A DNA stretch of 64,000 bases from LMUY01 sp964244585. GTDB taxonomy: Bacteria > Pseudomonadota > Alphaproteobacteria > Acetobacterales > Acetobacteraceae. Position numbers and translations under genes: made by a program. Within the stretch, counting starts at the first letter, position 1. The number at the start of each line of letters is the position of its first letter. The notes beneath the pieces were generated by a model that did not search any database, was not told where the DNA came from, and worked only from the letters and a program-made list of their open reading frames with translations. Positions 40,303 through 48,710 of the stretch are shown here, piece by piece. The stretch is from NCBI GenBank assembly GCA_964244585.1, contig CAXTJM010000001.1:62001-126000 (forward strand), read 5' to 3'.

Positions 40303-40788
40303 ATGCTGGACCCCGCCATTCTCACCGCGGCCGCGGCCGTGCTGCAGCACCTGCGCGAGCATGGCCAGCGCCTCGCCACCGCGGAAAGCTGCACCGGCGG
40401 GTTGATCGCCGCGGCGCTGACGCACGTTTCAGGCTCGTCGGACGTCGTGGACCGCGGCTTCGTCACCTACTCCAACGAGGCGAAGATGGAGATGCTGGAC
40501 GTGCCGGCATCGCTGATCGCGGCCCATGGCGCCGTCAGCGGGCCGGTGGCCGCTGCCATGGCGGATGGCGCCATCGCCCGGTCACGGGCCGATGTGGCCG
40601 TGGCCGTGACGGGGATTGCCGGGCCAGGCGGCGGCAGCGCAGACAAACCTGTGGGCCTGGTGTGGTTCGGGGTCGTGGGCCGCGGCCAACCGGTTCGAAC
40701 GGAGCGCCGGGTGTTTCCCGGCGACCGCGCAGCAATTCGTGCCGCGACGGTTGCGCGGGCGCTAGAGCTAATCGTCGCAACGAACTGA
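40303..40788 (+). CDS. CinA C-terminal domain protein (nicotinamide-nucleotide amidase type)
   Basis: A 161-residue stand-alone CinA/PncC domain. RLATAESCTGGLIAAALT carries the nucleophile serine region, SNEAKMEML and AVSGPVAAAMADGA follow, and VAVTGIAGPGGGSADKPVG is the signature loop. Members deamidate NMN to nicotinate mononucleotide in pyridine nucleotide recycling. GAAGGAG precedes ATG 40303, 10 bases after pgpA. Confidence 0.92.
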   Translation: MLDPAILTAAAAVLQHLREHGQRLATAESCTGGLIAAALTHVSGSSDVVDRGFVTYSNEAKMEMLDVPASLIAAHGAVSGPVAAAMADGAIARSRADVAVAVTGIAGPGGGSADKPVGLVWFGVVGRGQPVRTERRVFPGDRAAIRAATVARALELIVATN

Positions 40789-40794
40789 CAGTGC

Positions 40795-42096
40795 TTAAAA
40801 CTCTCTCAGAACATCGCGCAGCATCGTGCCTTGGTACTGCGTCCGAACCAGGCCGCGGCGCTGGAGCGCCGGCACCAGCCCCTCGGTGATCTCGACCACC
40901 ACCCGGCGGCTCGTCCGCTGGAAAGGAGTGCTGACGAGGAAGCCGTCGCCGCCGATCGCATCCATGGCCTCGCCCATCTTGTCGGCGATCTCGTCCGGGG
41001 TGCCCACCAGTTGCAGGCCGCCGTCGTACCGCTCGGAGGCAAGCTGGCGCAGCGTCTTGCCGCTGCCCCACTGCGCGAACTTGTCGAGCGACCCCTGTTC
41101 CCCGTTGGTGGTCAGCGGCGGCAGTTCCGCGTCGAGGTCGAACTGGGAGAAATCGATGTCCGTCACGGTGCCGATCGCGGCCAATGCCGCCTCGATGAAG
41201 GCGGGCCCATTGACCAGCCGGCGGTATTTCGCCCAGGCCTCCTCCGTGGTCTCCCCGATGAACGGGTAGATCAGGAACAGCACCTTGATGTCGTCCGGAT
41301 CGCGCCCGGCAGCGGCCGCGCGGGCCCGCACGTCGTCGCGGTAGGCCTTCATGCCGCTAAAGCCGTTGGCGGTGGCGATGATGCTGTCGGCTGTGCGGGC
41401 CGCAAACTCCCGCCCGCGCGGCGATCCCCCAGCCTGCACGAAGGTCGGGCGCCCCTGCGGCGAGCGGACGGTATTCAGCGGGCCGCGGCACTTGAAGAAC
41501 TTGCCCTCGAAATGGATGGGATTGACCTTGGTATGGTCGGCGAACGTCCCGGTCGCGCGATCCTTCACGACGGCATCCGGCGCCCAGGAGTCGAACAGGC
41601 GGCAGACAAGCTCCACGTACTCGTCCGCCATGGCGTAGCGCTGCTCGCGCGGCGGCAACTCGTCCATGCCGAAATTCTGCGCGGCGGCGTCTTCGCCGGA
41701 GGTCACGATGTTCCAGCCAAACCGGCCGCCGGCGATGTGGTCGATCGTGCTGGCGAGGCGGGCCAGCATGAATGGCGGGTAGGCCATGGTGGACATGGTC
41801 GCCACCACGCCCATCCGGCTGGTCGCCGAGGCGATCATCGCGGCGAGCGGCAACGGATCGTGCTTGGGGGCTTGCAGGGCGTGCTTCAGCGTCGCCTCGG
41901 TGGTGCCGCGCCACGCGTCGGACACCATCAGCGTGTCTTCCAGCATGATGTAGTCGAAGCAGGCCCGCTCCATCGCCAGCGCCATCTCGACGTAGAACTT
42001 GCCATCCCAGGGCGAGGCCGTCGGCGCATAGGGGTGATCCCATTCGCCGGCGCTGAAATTGCAGAACCAGGCGAGGTGAAAACGGTTCGGCATCAT
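40795..42096 (-). CDS. LLM-class flavin-dependent monooxygenase (NtaA/SnaA/DszA family)
   Basis: A 433-residue two-component-type flavin monooxygenase with the luciferase TIM barrel. Family segments: FHLAWFCNFSAGEWDHPY, ACFDYIMLEDTLMVSDAW, GVVATMSTMAYPPFMLAR, GRFGWNIVTSGEDAAAQNFG and GRPTFVQAGGSPRGREFAA. Known relatives attack nitrilotriacetate, EDTA, pristinamycin or dibenzothiophene sulfone using FMNH2 from a separate reductase; no reductase gene adjoins. Natural substrate unknown. Confidence 0.9.
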   Translation of the reverse strand: MMPNRFHLAWFCNFSAGEWDHPYAPTASPWDGKFYVEMALAMERACFDYIMLEDTLMVSDAWRGTTEATLKHALQAPKHDPLPLAAMIASATSRMGVVATMSTMAYPPFMLARLASTIDHIAGGRFGWNIVTSGEDAAAQNFGMDELPPREQRYAMADEYVELVCRLFDSWAPDAVVKDRATGTFADHTKVNPIHFEGKFFKCRGPLNTVRSPQGRPTFVQAGGSPRGREFAARTADSIIATANGFSGMKAYRDDVRARAAAAGRDPDDIKVLFLIYPFIGETTEEAWAKYRRLVNGPAFIEAALAAIGTVTDIDFSQFDLDAELPPLTTNGEQGSLDKFAQWGSGKTLRQLASERYDGGLQLVGTPDEIADKMGEAMDAIGGDGFLVSTPFQRTSRRVVVEITEGLVPALQRRGLVRTQYQGTMLRDVLREF

Positions 42097-42239
42097 GTCA
42101 TCCGCTGGAAGTTGCCGCGATACAGCAAGATCGGTGCCGCCTACCCTCGCCGGAAGCCTCGGTGATCGGGATGGCAGACGCAGCCGACGCCGCTGCTCCG
42201 TCAGCCGGTTCGGGAGGCGGCCATTGCACCTGGCAGCGG

Positions 42240-43820
42240 CTAGAACAGCTTCGGCGCGCGTTCGGCCGGGCTGCCGCGCGGGAAACTGGTCTCCCAGCCA
42301 CCACCGAGCGCCTTGTAGAGCTGCACCAGGTTGGTGGACACGGTAGTGGTGCTGTCGGCGTATTGCTGCTCCGACTGGAAAACGGTCCGCTGCGCCGTCA
42401 GCACGTCGAGAAAGCTGCCTAGGCCCTGCACATATTGCTGCCGTGCGAGCCCAAGCGCGCGCCGCCCCTGGTCCACGGCACGGGCAAGCTGCTCGCGCCG
42501 CAGCTGCTCGGCGGAGTAGTTGGTCAGGGCGTTGTCCACGTCGTGGAAGGCTTGCAGCACGACCTGCTGGTATTGCACCGCGGCCTCCTGCTGCTGCGCC
42601 TTGCGCAGGTCCAGCGTGTATTTCAGGCGGCCGCCCTCGAACACCGGGATGGTCACGGAGGGGCCGCCGGAATATTGCAGCGCCCCGAAGGCGCCGAGAT
42701 TGCCGACGTTCTTGAACTGCGTCGCCTGCACGCCGACGCTGCCCGACAAGGTCACCTTCGGGAAGAAATCCGCCTCCGCGGCCCCGATATCGGCCGTCGC
42801 GGCATGCAGCTGGGCCTCCGCGCGGCGGATGTCCGGGCGACGCCGGGCCAGGTCGGACGGCAGGCCCACCGGCACGGCCGGGGGCACCGGCGGCACCGGT
42901 TGCGCGGCCTCCAGCTTGGCTGTCAGCGAACCCGGCGTCTGGCCCAGCAACAGGCTCATGGCGTTCAGGGTGGTCGCGGCCTGCGCCTGCAACTGCGGGA
43001 TCTGCGCGGCGGTGATCGCGACCTGGGTCGCCGCGTTTGCAACGTCCAGCCCGGTGGTGAGGCCGCCGCGCTGTCGCTCCTGCGTCAGGCGCAGGCTCTC
43101 CTGGTCACTGGCCAGGGTGTCCCGGGCGATCTGCAGGTCACGTTGCTCGCCGCGATATTGCAGGTAGTCGCGCGCCAGTTCCGCCAGCACGGTCACCATG
43201 GAGTCGCGCCGGGCCTCGGCCGAGGCGTCGATGGAGGCGTCGGCGGATTCCACCTGGCGACGGACCCTGCCCCAGAAGTCGATCTCCCAGGTGGAATCGA
43301 ACCCGGATTGGAACAGGTTGAACGACGGCACGTGGCTTGAGCCGCCGCTCGCCTGCGAACCAAGACTCGACGGGATGCCACCCAGCGTTCCGCCTAGTCC
43401 GTTGGCGTTCGTCGGACTGACGGTACTGCCGCCGCTGGACCCGAAAATCCCGATCACGCCTCGGTCGGACACTTTCTCCCGCACGTAGGATGCATTGCCG
43501 TTCACCTGGGGGAACTCATCCGCGGCCGTCACGCCGCGCTGCAACCGGCTTTCCTGCAAGCGCACCGTGGCAAGGCGGACATCCAGGTTGGACAGCGCGA
43601 CCTGCTGCTCCAACTGGGTCAGGATCGGGTCGTTGAACGCCTCCCACCACGCCGCATCCAGCGGCTCTGCCACGATCCGGCTCGGCGTCGCCGGCGGCGG
43701 GGCTGGGCGGCTGGCGAACCAGGATGTCGGCGCCCACAGGCTTGGCTGCTGGAAATCGGGGCCGAGCGTACAAGCTGGAAGCGCTGCCGCTGCGAGAAGG
43801 ACGAGTAAGCGAAGCTTCAC
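42240..43820 (-). CDS. Outer-membrane efflux lipoprotein (NodT/OprM, TolC-like)
   Basis: A 526-residue outer-membrane channel of RND-type efflux systems. The N-terminus is a lipoprotein signal (VKLRLLVLLAAAALPAC, lipobox LPAC), followed by two OEP repeats with ATVRLQESRLQRGVTAADEFP and ADIGAAEADFFPKVTLSGSVG. Start is placed at GTG 43820 because it begins the lipoprotein signal; no strong ribosome site is seen. No membrane-fusion or RND pump gene is adjacent, so it is an orphan component. Divergent from a TetR gene with a perfect operator palindrome between. Confidence 0.9.
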   Translation of the reverse strand: MKLRLLVLLAAAALPACTLGPDFQQPSLWAPTSWFASRPAPPPATPSRIVAEPLDAAWWEAFNDPILTQLEQQVALSNLDVRLATVRLQESRLQRGVTAADEFPQVNGNASYVREKVSDRGVIGIFGSSGGSTVSPTNANGLGGTLGGIPSSLGSQASGGSSHVPSFNLFQSGFDSTWEIDFWGRVRRQVESADASIDASAEARRDSMVTVLAELARDYLQYRGEQRDLQIARDTLASDQESLRLTQERQRGGLTTGLDVANAATQVAITAAQIPQLQAQAATTLNAMSLLLGQTPGSLTAKLEAAQPVPPVPPAVPVGLPSDLARRRPDIRRAEAQLHAATADIGAAEADFFPKVTLSGSVGVQATQFKNVGNLGAFGALQYSGGPSVTIPVFEGGRLKYTLDLRKAQQQEAAVQYQQVVLQAFHDVDNALTNYSAEQLRREQLARAVDQGRRALGLARQQYVQGLGSFLDVLTAQRTVFQSEQQYADSTTTVSTNLVQLYKALGGGWETSFPRGSPAERAPKLF

Positions 43821-43871
43821 CGGAAACCATACATCCCAGGGTGCAGCCCGGCAGGCCGGGTCGGCACGAAA

Positions 43872-43890
43872 TGACCGATCCGTTCGGTCA
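43872..43890. promoter_or_regulatory. Probable TetR operator (TGACCGA-TCCGT-TCGGTCA)
   Basis: A perfect 7-5-7 inverted repeat midway between the divergent efflux channel and tetR genes. It overlaps a possible -35 element TTGACA (43894-43899) facing tetR by proximity. The TGACCG/CGGTCA pattern is common for TetR-family regulators of efflux genes. Confidence 0.8.
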
Positions 43891-43957
43891 GCTTTGACAA
43901 GAACCAAGGTTCGGGCAGAAGGTCAACCCGATCGCGATGGAGGTGCACGCGTGTTTC

Positions 43958-44578
43958 ATGTCTGACGTAGAGGTTCTTTCGCCGGAGAAGCATCGCCAAA
44001 TTCTTCGCGGTGCCGCGACCATCTTTTCGCAGGATGGCTACGAAGGCGCCAGCATGTCGCGGATCGCCGCGAGCGCCGGGGTGTCGAAAGGCACGCTTTA
44101 CAACTATTTCGCCGGCAAGGCGGAGCTGTTTTCCGCGTGGGTCGCGGAGGAATGCATGAGCAACCTCTCCCGCGTGTTCGACGGGACGGATCTGGCCGGC
44201 GGCCAGGTCGAGACCGGGTTGCTCATGCTGGGACGACGCATGCTGCGCATGATGGTGTCCCCGAGCGGGTTGACGATCTACCGGATGACCGTCGCCGAGG
44301 CGACGAAATTCCCTGTCCTGGCGCGCGCGTTTTATGACGCCGGCCCCGCACAGGCCATCTCCGTCATGTCGGCATGGTTGGACTCGCAGGTCGGGGCCGG
44401 CCACCTGGTCGTCGCCGATCCGCCCTTCGCTGCGGAACAGTTCTTCGCCCTCTGCCAAACCCATGTCGGCATGCTGCGGCGCCTGGGCCTGTTGTCGGAC
44501 CTGGACGAGGCGATGCTCGACCACGTGGTGGGCAGCGCGGTGACGATGTTCCTCAACACCTATGGAGTGAAGCAATGA
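43958..44578 (+). CDS. TetR-family regulator of the efflux channel
   Basis: A 206-residue TetR protein. The HTH contains KHRQILRGAATIFSQDGYEG and MSRIAASAGVSKGTLYNYF; the C-terminal part resembles the AefR/TetR_C_7-like domain (AEQFFALCQTHVGMLRRLG). It probably represses the divergent outer-membrane efflux gene and itself through the palindrome at 43872. ATG 43958 is chosen with GGAGG upstream; ATG 43937 would add seven residues. Its stop overlaps the dipeptidase start (ATGA). Confidence 0.87.
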   Translation: MSDVEVLSPEKHRQILRGAATIFSQDGYEGASMSRIAASAGVSKGTLYNYFAGKAELFSAWVAEECMSNLSRVFDGTDLAGGQVETGLLMLGRRMLRMMVSPSGLTIYRMTVAEATKFPVLARAFYDAGPAQAISVMSAWLDSQVGAGHLVVADPPFAAEQFFALCQTHVGMLRRLGLLSDLDEAMLDHVVGSAVTMFLNTYGVKQ

Positions 44579-45960
44579 CCGCATCGCTGGATGCCGTCCT
44601 GGCCCGTATCGAGGCCGGGCTGGAGGCCACGCGCAGCCGGTGGTTCGAGTTGTTGCGCATTCCCAGCGTGAGCGCGCAGCCATCGCACCAGGCGGATTGC
44701 GGCGCGGCGGCGGACTGGCTGCGAGCCGCCCTCGCCGCCATCGGGTTCGACGCCAAGGTGCTGCCGACCGGCGGCCACCCCGTCGTGCTCGCCACCCATC
44801 CAGGCACGAAGCCGGGTCCACGCCTGCTGTACTACGGACATTACGACGTGCAGCCCGCCGAGCCGCTGGAACTGTGGACCAGCCCGCCTTTCGAGCCGGT
44901 ACTCAGCGACGGTCCGCATGGCCCGCGGGTGTCCGCGCGCGGCGCGGTGGACGACAAGGGCCAGGTGATGATGTGGCTGGAGGCCTTGCGCGGCTGGCAC
45001 GACGTCGCCGGCGGCCCGCCCTGCCCGGTGACGGTGCTGATCGAGGGCGAGGAGGAAGTCGGCAGTGTCAACCTGGAGCCGTTCCTCGCCGCCCATCGTG
45101 AAACCCTGGCGGCCGACATCGCGATCATCAGCGATACCGGGATGTGGGACGTGGCAACCCCTGCCGTGACGACGCGGCTGCGCGGCCTGGTGTATGCCGA
45201 GCTGACGCTGCACGCCGCTGGACGCGACCTGCATTCGGGACTGTTCGGCGGCTCGGCGCTGAACCCGATCAATGCATTGACCCGCATTCTCGGCGACCTG
45301 CACGATGCCGAGGGCCGCATCCAGCTCCCTGGATTCTACGATGGGATCGCCGAGACCTCACCGGGGCAGGCCGCGGAGTGGCAGGCGCTCGGCTTCGACG
45401 AGGCGGCGTTCCTGGGCGGCATCGGCCTGTCCGTTCCCGTGGGGGAGCGGGGCAGGCCGGCGCTGGACCGCATGTGGGCGCGGCCGACCGCCGACATCAA
45501 CGGCATCTGGGGCGGATACTCCGGACCTGGCAGCAAGACGGTGATCGCGGCGGAGGCCTCGGCCAAGGTGTCCTTCCGCCTGGTGCCGGGCCAGGATCCG
45601 GCCGCGGTGTTCGAATCGTTCAAGCGTTTCGTCGCCGACCGCATCCCGGCCGATGCCCGCGCCAGCTTCGAACTGTTCGGGTCGGCGCCCGGCATCGAGA
45701 TCCCGACCGACAGCCGATGGGTCCAGGCTGCCCGCGCGGCCCTGGCGGACGAATATGGCCGGCCGGCGGTGCTGATGGGCAGCGGAGGATCGATCCCGGT
45801 GGTGGAAAGCATTCGCCGGCTGCTCGGCGTCGACTCGCTGCTGATGGGGTTCGGCCTGGCGGACGACCAGGTCCACAGCCCGAACGAGAAGTTCGAGTGG
45901 ACCTGCTTCCATCACGGGCTGCGCAGCCATGCCCGATTGCTGGCGAAGCTGGCGGCGTAA
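44575..45960 (+). CDS. M20 family dipeptidase
   Basis: A 461-residue dinuclear zinc peptidase like the cytosolic non-specific dipeptidases/carnosinases. Metal ligands are visible in LLYYGHYDVQPAEP (His, Asp), GAVDDKGQVMMW (Asp), IEGEEEVGS (Glu pair), AIISDTGMW (Asp) and ECTCFHHG-like FEWTCFHHGLRSH (His). The lid domain carries RDLHSGLFGG. It is translationally coupled to the tetR gene. A transport or detoxification link to the divergent efflux channel is possible but unproven. Confidence 0.92.
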   Translation: MTASLDAVLARIEAGLEATRSRWFELLRIPSVSAQPSHQADCGAAADWLRAALAAIGFDAKVLPTGGHPVVLATHPGTKPGPRLLYYGHYDVQPAEPLELWTSPPFEPVLSDGPHGPRVSARGAVDDKGQVMMWLEALRGWHDVAGGPPCPVTVLIEGEEEVGSVNLEPFLAAHRETLAADIAIISDTGMWDVATPAVTTRLRGLVYAELTLHAAGRDLHSGLFGGSALNPINALTRILGDLHDAEGRIQLPGFYDGIAETSPGQAAEWQALGFDEAAFLGGIGLSVPVGERGRPALDRMWARPTADINGIWGGYSGPGSKTVIAAEASAKVSFRLVPGQDPAAVFESFKRFVADRIPADARASFELFGSAPGIEIPTDSRWVQAARAALADEYGRPAVLMGSGGSIPVVESIRRLLGVDSLLMGFGLADDQVHSPNEKFEWTCFHHGLRSHARLLAKLAA

Positions 45961-45988
45961 GCTGCGGCCCGTGGTGCCCGGCTGGCAA

Positions 45989-46020
45989 AACCGCCTCGCC
46001 TGCGCTAACCGGAGGCGGTT
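45989..46020. terminator. Inverted repeat between dipeptidase and gmd
   Basis: AACCGCCTC / GAGGCGGTT, nine perfect pairs with a 14-base loop, starting 29 bases after the dipeptidase stop and ending 15 bases before gmd. No T-run follows. It may terminate the upstream transcript or influence gmd translation, as the gmd ribosome site TAAGGA lies just after it. Confidence 0.45.
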
Positions 46021-46035
46021 GATGTAAGGATTCCC

Positions 46036-47019
46036 ATGCCGACAGCACTCGTAACCGGCGTCACGGGCCAGGATGGCGCATACCTGTCGCAGTTGTTGCT
46101 CGGCAAAGGCTACAGGGTCGTCGGCCTGATGCGCCGCTCCGCCTCCTCCGACGTGATCGGGGAGCGGCTGCGCTGGCTCGGCATCCTGAAGGATGTGGAA
46201 TTGGTGGACGGCAATCTCACCGACCTGTCGAGCCTCATCCGCGTCCTGAGCGTCTACAAGCCGGACGAGGTCTACAACCTGGCCGCCCAGTCCTTCGTCG
46301 CCGCCTCGTGGCAGCAGCCCTTGCTGACCGGCAACGTCACGGGAATGGGCGCGGCAAACATGCTGGAGGCAGTCCGCCTGATCAAACCGGATGCCCGCTT
46401 CTACCAGGCCAGCTCGTCGGAGATGTACGGGCTGATCCAGGAGCCGAAGCAGAGCGAGAAGACGCCGTTCTATCCTCGCTCCCCCTACGCGGCGGCGAAG
46501 CTCTACGCGCATTGGATGACGGTGAACTACCGCGAGAGCTTCGGCCTGCATGCCAGCAGCGGCATCCTGTTCAACCATGAGAGCCCGTTGCGCGGGATCG
46601 AGTTTGTCACCCGCAAGGTCACGGACGGGGTGGCCCGCATCAAGCTCGGCCTGGCCACGGAGCTGTCGCTGGGCAACCTGAACGCGACGCGCGATTGGGG
46701 CCATGCCCGGGACTACGTCAAGGCCATGCACCTGATGCTGCAACAGGACGTCGCCGACGACTACGTCATCGCCACTGGCCGCACGACATCCATCCGGGAC
46801 CTCTGCACCATCGCATTCGGGCATGTCGGGCTGAACCCGGATGACCACGTCACCACCCGCGCGGACCTGATCCGCCCGGCGGAGGTAGACGTCCTGCTCG
46901 GCGACTCCACCAAGGCGCAGAAGGCCCTCGACTGGGTGCCGGAGACGTCGCTGGAGGCCATGGTGGCGGAGATGGTGGAGGCCGACCTCGCCCGGCACCG
47001 CGCCCGCATGGCGTCCTGA
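46036..47019 (+). CDS. gmd: GDP-mannose 4,6-dehydratase
   Basis: A 327-residue extended short-chain dehydrogenase that converts GDP-mannose to GDP-4-keto-6-deoxymannose with a tightly bound NADP. TALVTGVTGQDGAYL is the nucleotide loop, NLAAQSFVAASWQQP the substrate loop, QASSSEMYG the Ser/Thr-Glu pair, and YPRSPYAAAKLYAHW the YxxxK motif. FNHESPLRGIEFVTRK is diagnostic of GMD. The next gene, 2 bases on, is the matching reductase. Confidence 0.96.
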   Translation: MPTALVTGVTGQDGAYLSQLLLGKGYRVVGLMRRSASSDVIGERLRWLGILKDVELVDGNLTDLSSLIRVLSVYKPDEVYNLAAQSFVAASWQQPLLTGNVTGMGAANMLEAVRLIKPDARFYQASSSEMYGLIQEPKQSEKTPFYPRSPYAAAKLYAHWMTVNYRESFGLHASSGILFNHESPLRGIEFVTRKVTDGVARIKLGLATELSLGNLNATRDWGHARDYVKAMHLMLQQDVADDYVIATGRTTSIRDLCTIAFGHVGLNPDDHVTTRADLIRPAEVDVLLGDSTKAQKALDWVPETSLEAMVAEMVEADLARHRARMAS

Positions 47020-47021
47020 GC

Positions 47022-47957
47022 ATGGCGGCGGGGCATCCTCGCCGTATCCTGCTGACGGGCGCGGACGGCTTCGTCGGGCGCCATCTGCGTCCTGTCCTGC
47101 GTCGCACCCTGCCCGACGCGGACCTGTTCACGCCGCGGTTCGACGTGACGGACGAGGCGGCGACCGTCGCCGCCGTTCGCGCGGCACGTCCGGATGCCTG
47201 CGTGCATCTTGCCGCGGTGTCGGCGATCGGGGCGTCCCAAGCGGATCCGGACGCCGCGTGGCGCATCAATCTCGGCGGCACGCTGCTCCTGGCACGGACC
47301 CTCGCGACGGAGGCAGCCGGGTGCACGCTGCTTTTCACGTCCACGGCCGATGCCTACGGGCGGTCGTTCCTGCGCGGCGTGCCGTTGGACGAGACGGCGG
47401 CGCTGAACCCGATGAACGTCTACGGCGCCACGAAGGCCGCAGCCGACCTTGCCCTGGGCGCAACCGCGCAGGAGGGGCTGCGCATCATCCGCGCCCGGCC
47501 GTTCAACCACACGGGCCCGGGCCAGACTCCGGCCTTCGCCGTCCCCGCCTTTGCACGGCAGGTGGCACGGATCATGGCCGGCAAGCAGCCGGCCCTCATG
47601 ACCGTCGGCGCCCTCGATCCGACGCGGGATTTCCTGGACGTCCGGGACGTCTGCGCCTGCTATGCCGCGTGCCTGTGCCGGGCGGATGACATCCCGAGCG
47701 GGACGATCCTCAACATCGCGTCCGGCCAGGGCCGGCGAATCGGCGACGTGCTCACCGTGTTGATGGAGCTGGGCGGCATCACTCCGCGGATTGAGATCGA
47801 CACGGCACGGCTGCGCCCGACCGAAATCCACACCGCGGTCGGCGACGCCACGGTGGCGCATGACCTGCTGGGATGGTCACCGGTCATTCCTTGGCGGCAG
47901 ACCCTGGCGGACGTGCTTGCGGATTGGCAAGCCCGCATCCAAGCCGACCCGGACTGA
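47022..47957 (+). CDS. rmd: GDP-6-deoxy-D-mannose reductase (Rmd-like)
   Basis: A 311-residue SDR that reduces GDP-4-keto-6-deoxymannose to GDP-D-rhamnose, the partner of GMD in A-band-type polysaccharides. ILLTGADGFVGRHL binds the cofactor; FTSTADAYG and NPMNVYGATKAAAD give the catalytic Ser/Thr-Tyr-Lys set, and RPFNHTGPGQTPAFAVPAF is typical of Rmd. The C-terminal RPTEIHTAVGDAT.AHDLLGW substrate segment is also present. A GDP-fucose synthase (Fcl) alternative is less likely because Fcl has a different SGSSC and PTNLYGPND pattern. Confidence 0.9.
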   Translation: MAAGHPRRILLTGADGFVGRHLRPVLRRTLPDADLFTPRFDVTDEAATVAAVRAARPDACVHLAAVSAIGASQADPDAAWRINLGGTLLLARTLATEAAGCTLLFTSTADAYGRSFLRGVPLDETAALNPMNVYGATKAAADLALGATAQEGLRIIRARPFNHTGPGQTPAFAVPAFARQVARIMAGKQPALMTVGALDPTRDFLDVRDVCACYAACLCRADDIPSGTILNIASGQGRRIGDVLTVLMELGGITPRIEIDTARLRPTEIHTAVGDATVAHDLLGWSPVIPWRQTLADVLADWQARIQADPD

Positions 47958-48035
47958 GCCTGGGGCGCGATCGTTCGAGGCCGCCCGAGCTCGGACGTGG
48001 ATCGCCCTCGCGCCAGGCGGCTGGGCCGCCTGGTG

Positions 48036-48629
48036 TCAGGTCCGGCACATCGCCGGCAGGGGCAGCCATGACAGCAAGGCCATGCCGTGGATCGCCTGCT
48101 CCGCCTGCAGCCGCACACCATGGAAGCCCAGCAAGACGGCGAGCACGCCGACGGCGACCGGCCAATGACGCAGCGGCGGCTGCGGTCCCGCCAGCGGCAG
48201 CAGGATCGCGGCGCCAGACAAGCCGACCACGGCGCCGACCAGCACCTCCGCCGGCACGTGTGCGTGCAGCACGATCCGGCTGATGCCGATGACCGTCGCG
48301 ATGAGCGGTGGGATGGCGATCAACAACAGGCTTGGCAGCCGGTTTCGCCCGAACAGCAGCACCAGGCCGCCGTACGCCACCGTCGACGCGGCCGTGTGGC
48401 CGCTTGGGCTGTGGATGCCAAGGTCGGCGAGCGGCCCGGCACAGGCGACGAACACGACCTTCAGGACGCCCATCGTGCCCAGCACGCCACCGACGGCCAC
48501 GATCCACGCAGCCGCCCCCCGCCACCAGCCCAGAACGGCAAGCGTGACGGCAACGAGCGCGGCGAGCGGCAGCATGACCGCCTCGTCGGCGAAATCCGTC
48601 ACGAATTGCGCGATGTCCCATGTGTCCAT
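48036..48629 (-). CDS. PAP2 family membrane phosphatase
   Basis: A 197-residue inner-membrane protein with five or six hydrophobic helices. The lipid-phosphatase motifs are partial: LGIHSPSGHTA (PSGH motif 2) and SRIVLHAHVPAEVLVGA (motif 3, usually SRxxxxxHxxxDV; here Asp is replaced by Glu). Motif 1 (KxxxxxxRP) is degenerate (LKVVFVACAGPLADLG). It probably dephosphorylates undecaprenyl pyrophosphate or another lipid phosphate and fits the neighbouring polysaccharide genes. Activity is uncertain because of the degenerate motif 1. Confidence 0.8.
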   Translation of the reverse strand: MDTWDIAQFVTDFADEAVMLPLAALVAVTLAVLGWWRGAAAWIVAVGGVLGTMGVLKVVFVACAGPLADLGIHSPSGHTAASTVAYGGLVLLFGRNRLPSLLLIAIPPLIATVIGISRIVLHAHVPAEVLVGAVVGLSGAAILLPLAGPQPPLRHWPVAVGVLAVLLGFHGVRLQAEQAIHGMALLSWLPLPAMCRT

Positions 48630-48710
48630 GCCGCAGGGTATAGCCGCTCGGCACCACGCTGGCGTCAGCCGATCTGCGGCTCCATGCCTCGGCGCCGCCG
48701 CGGTCGCGGG

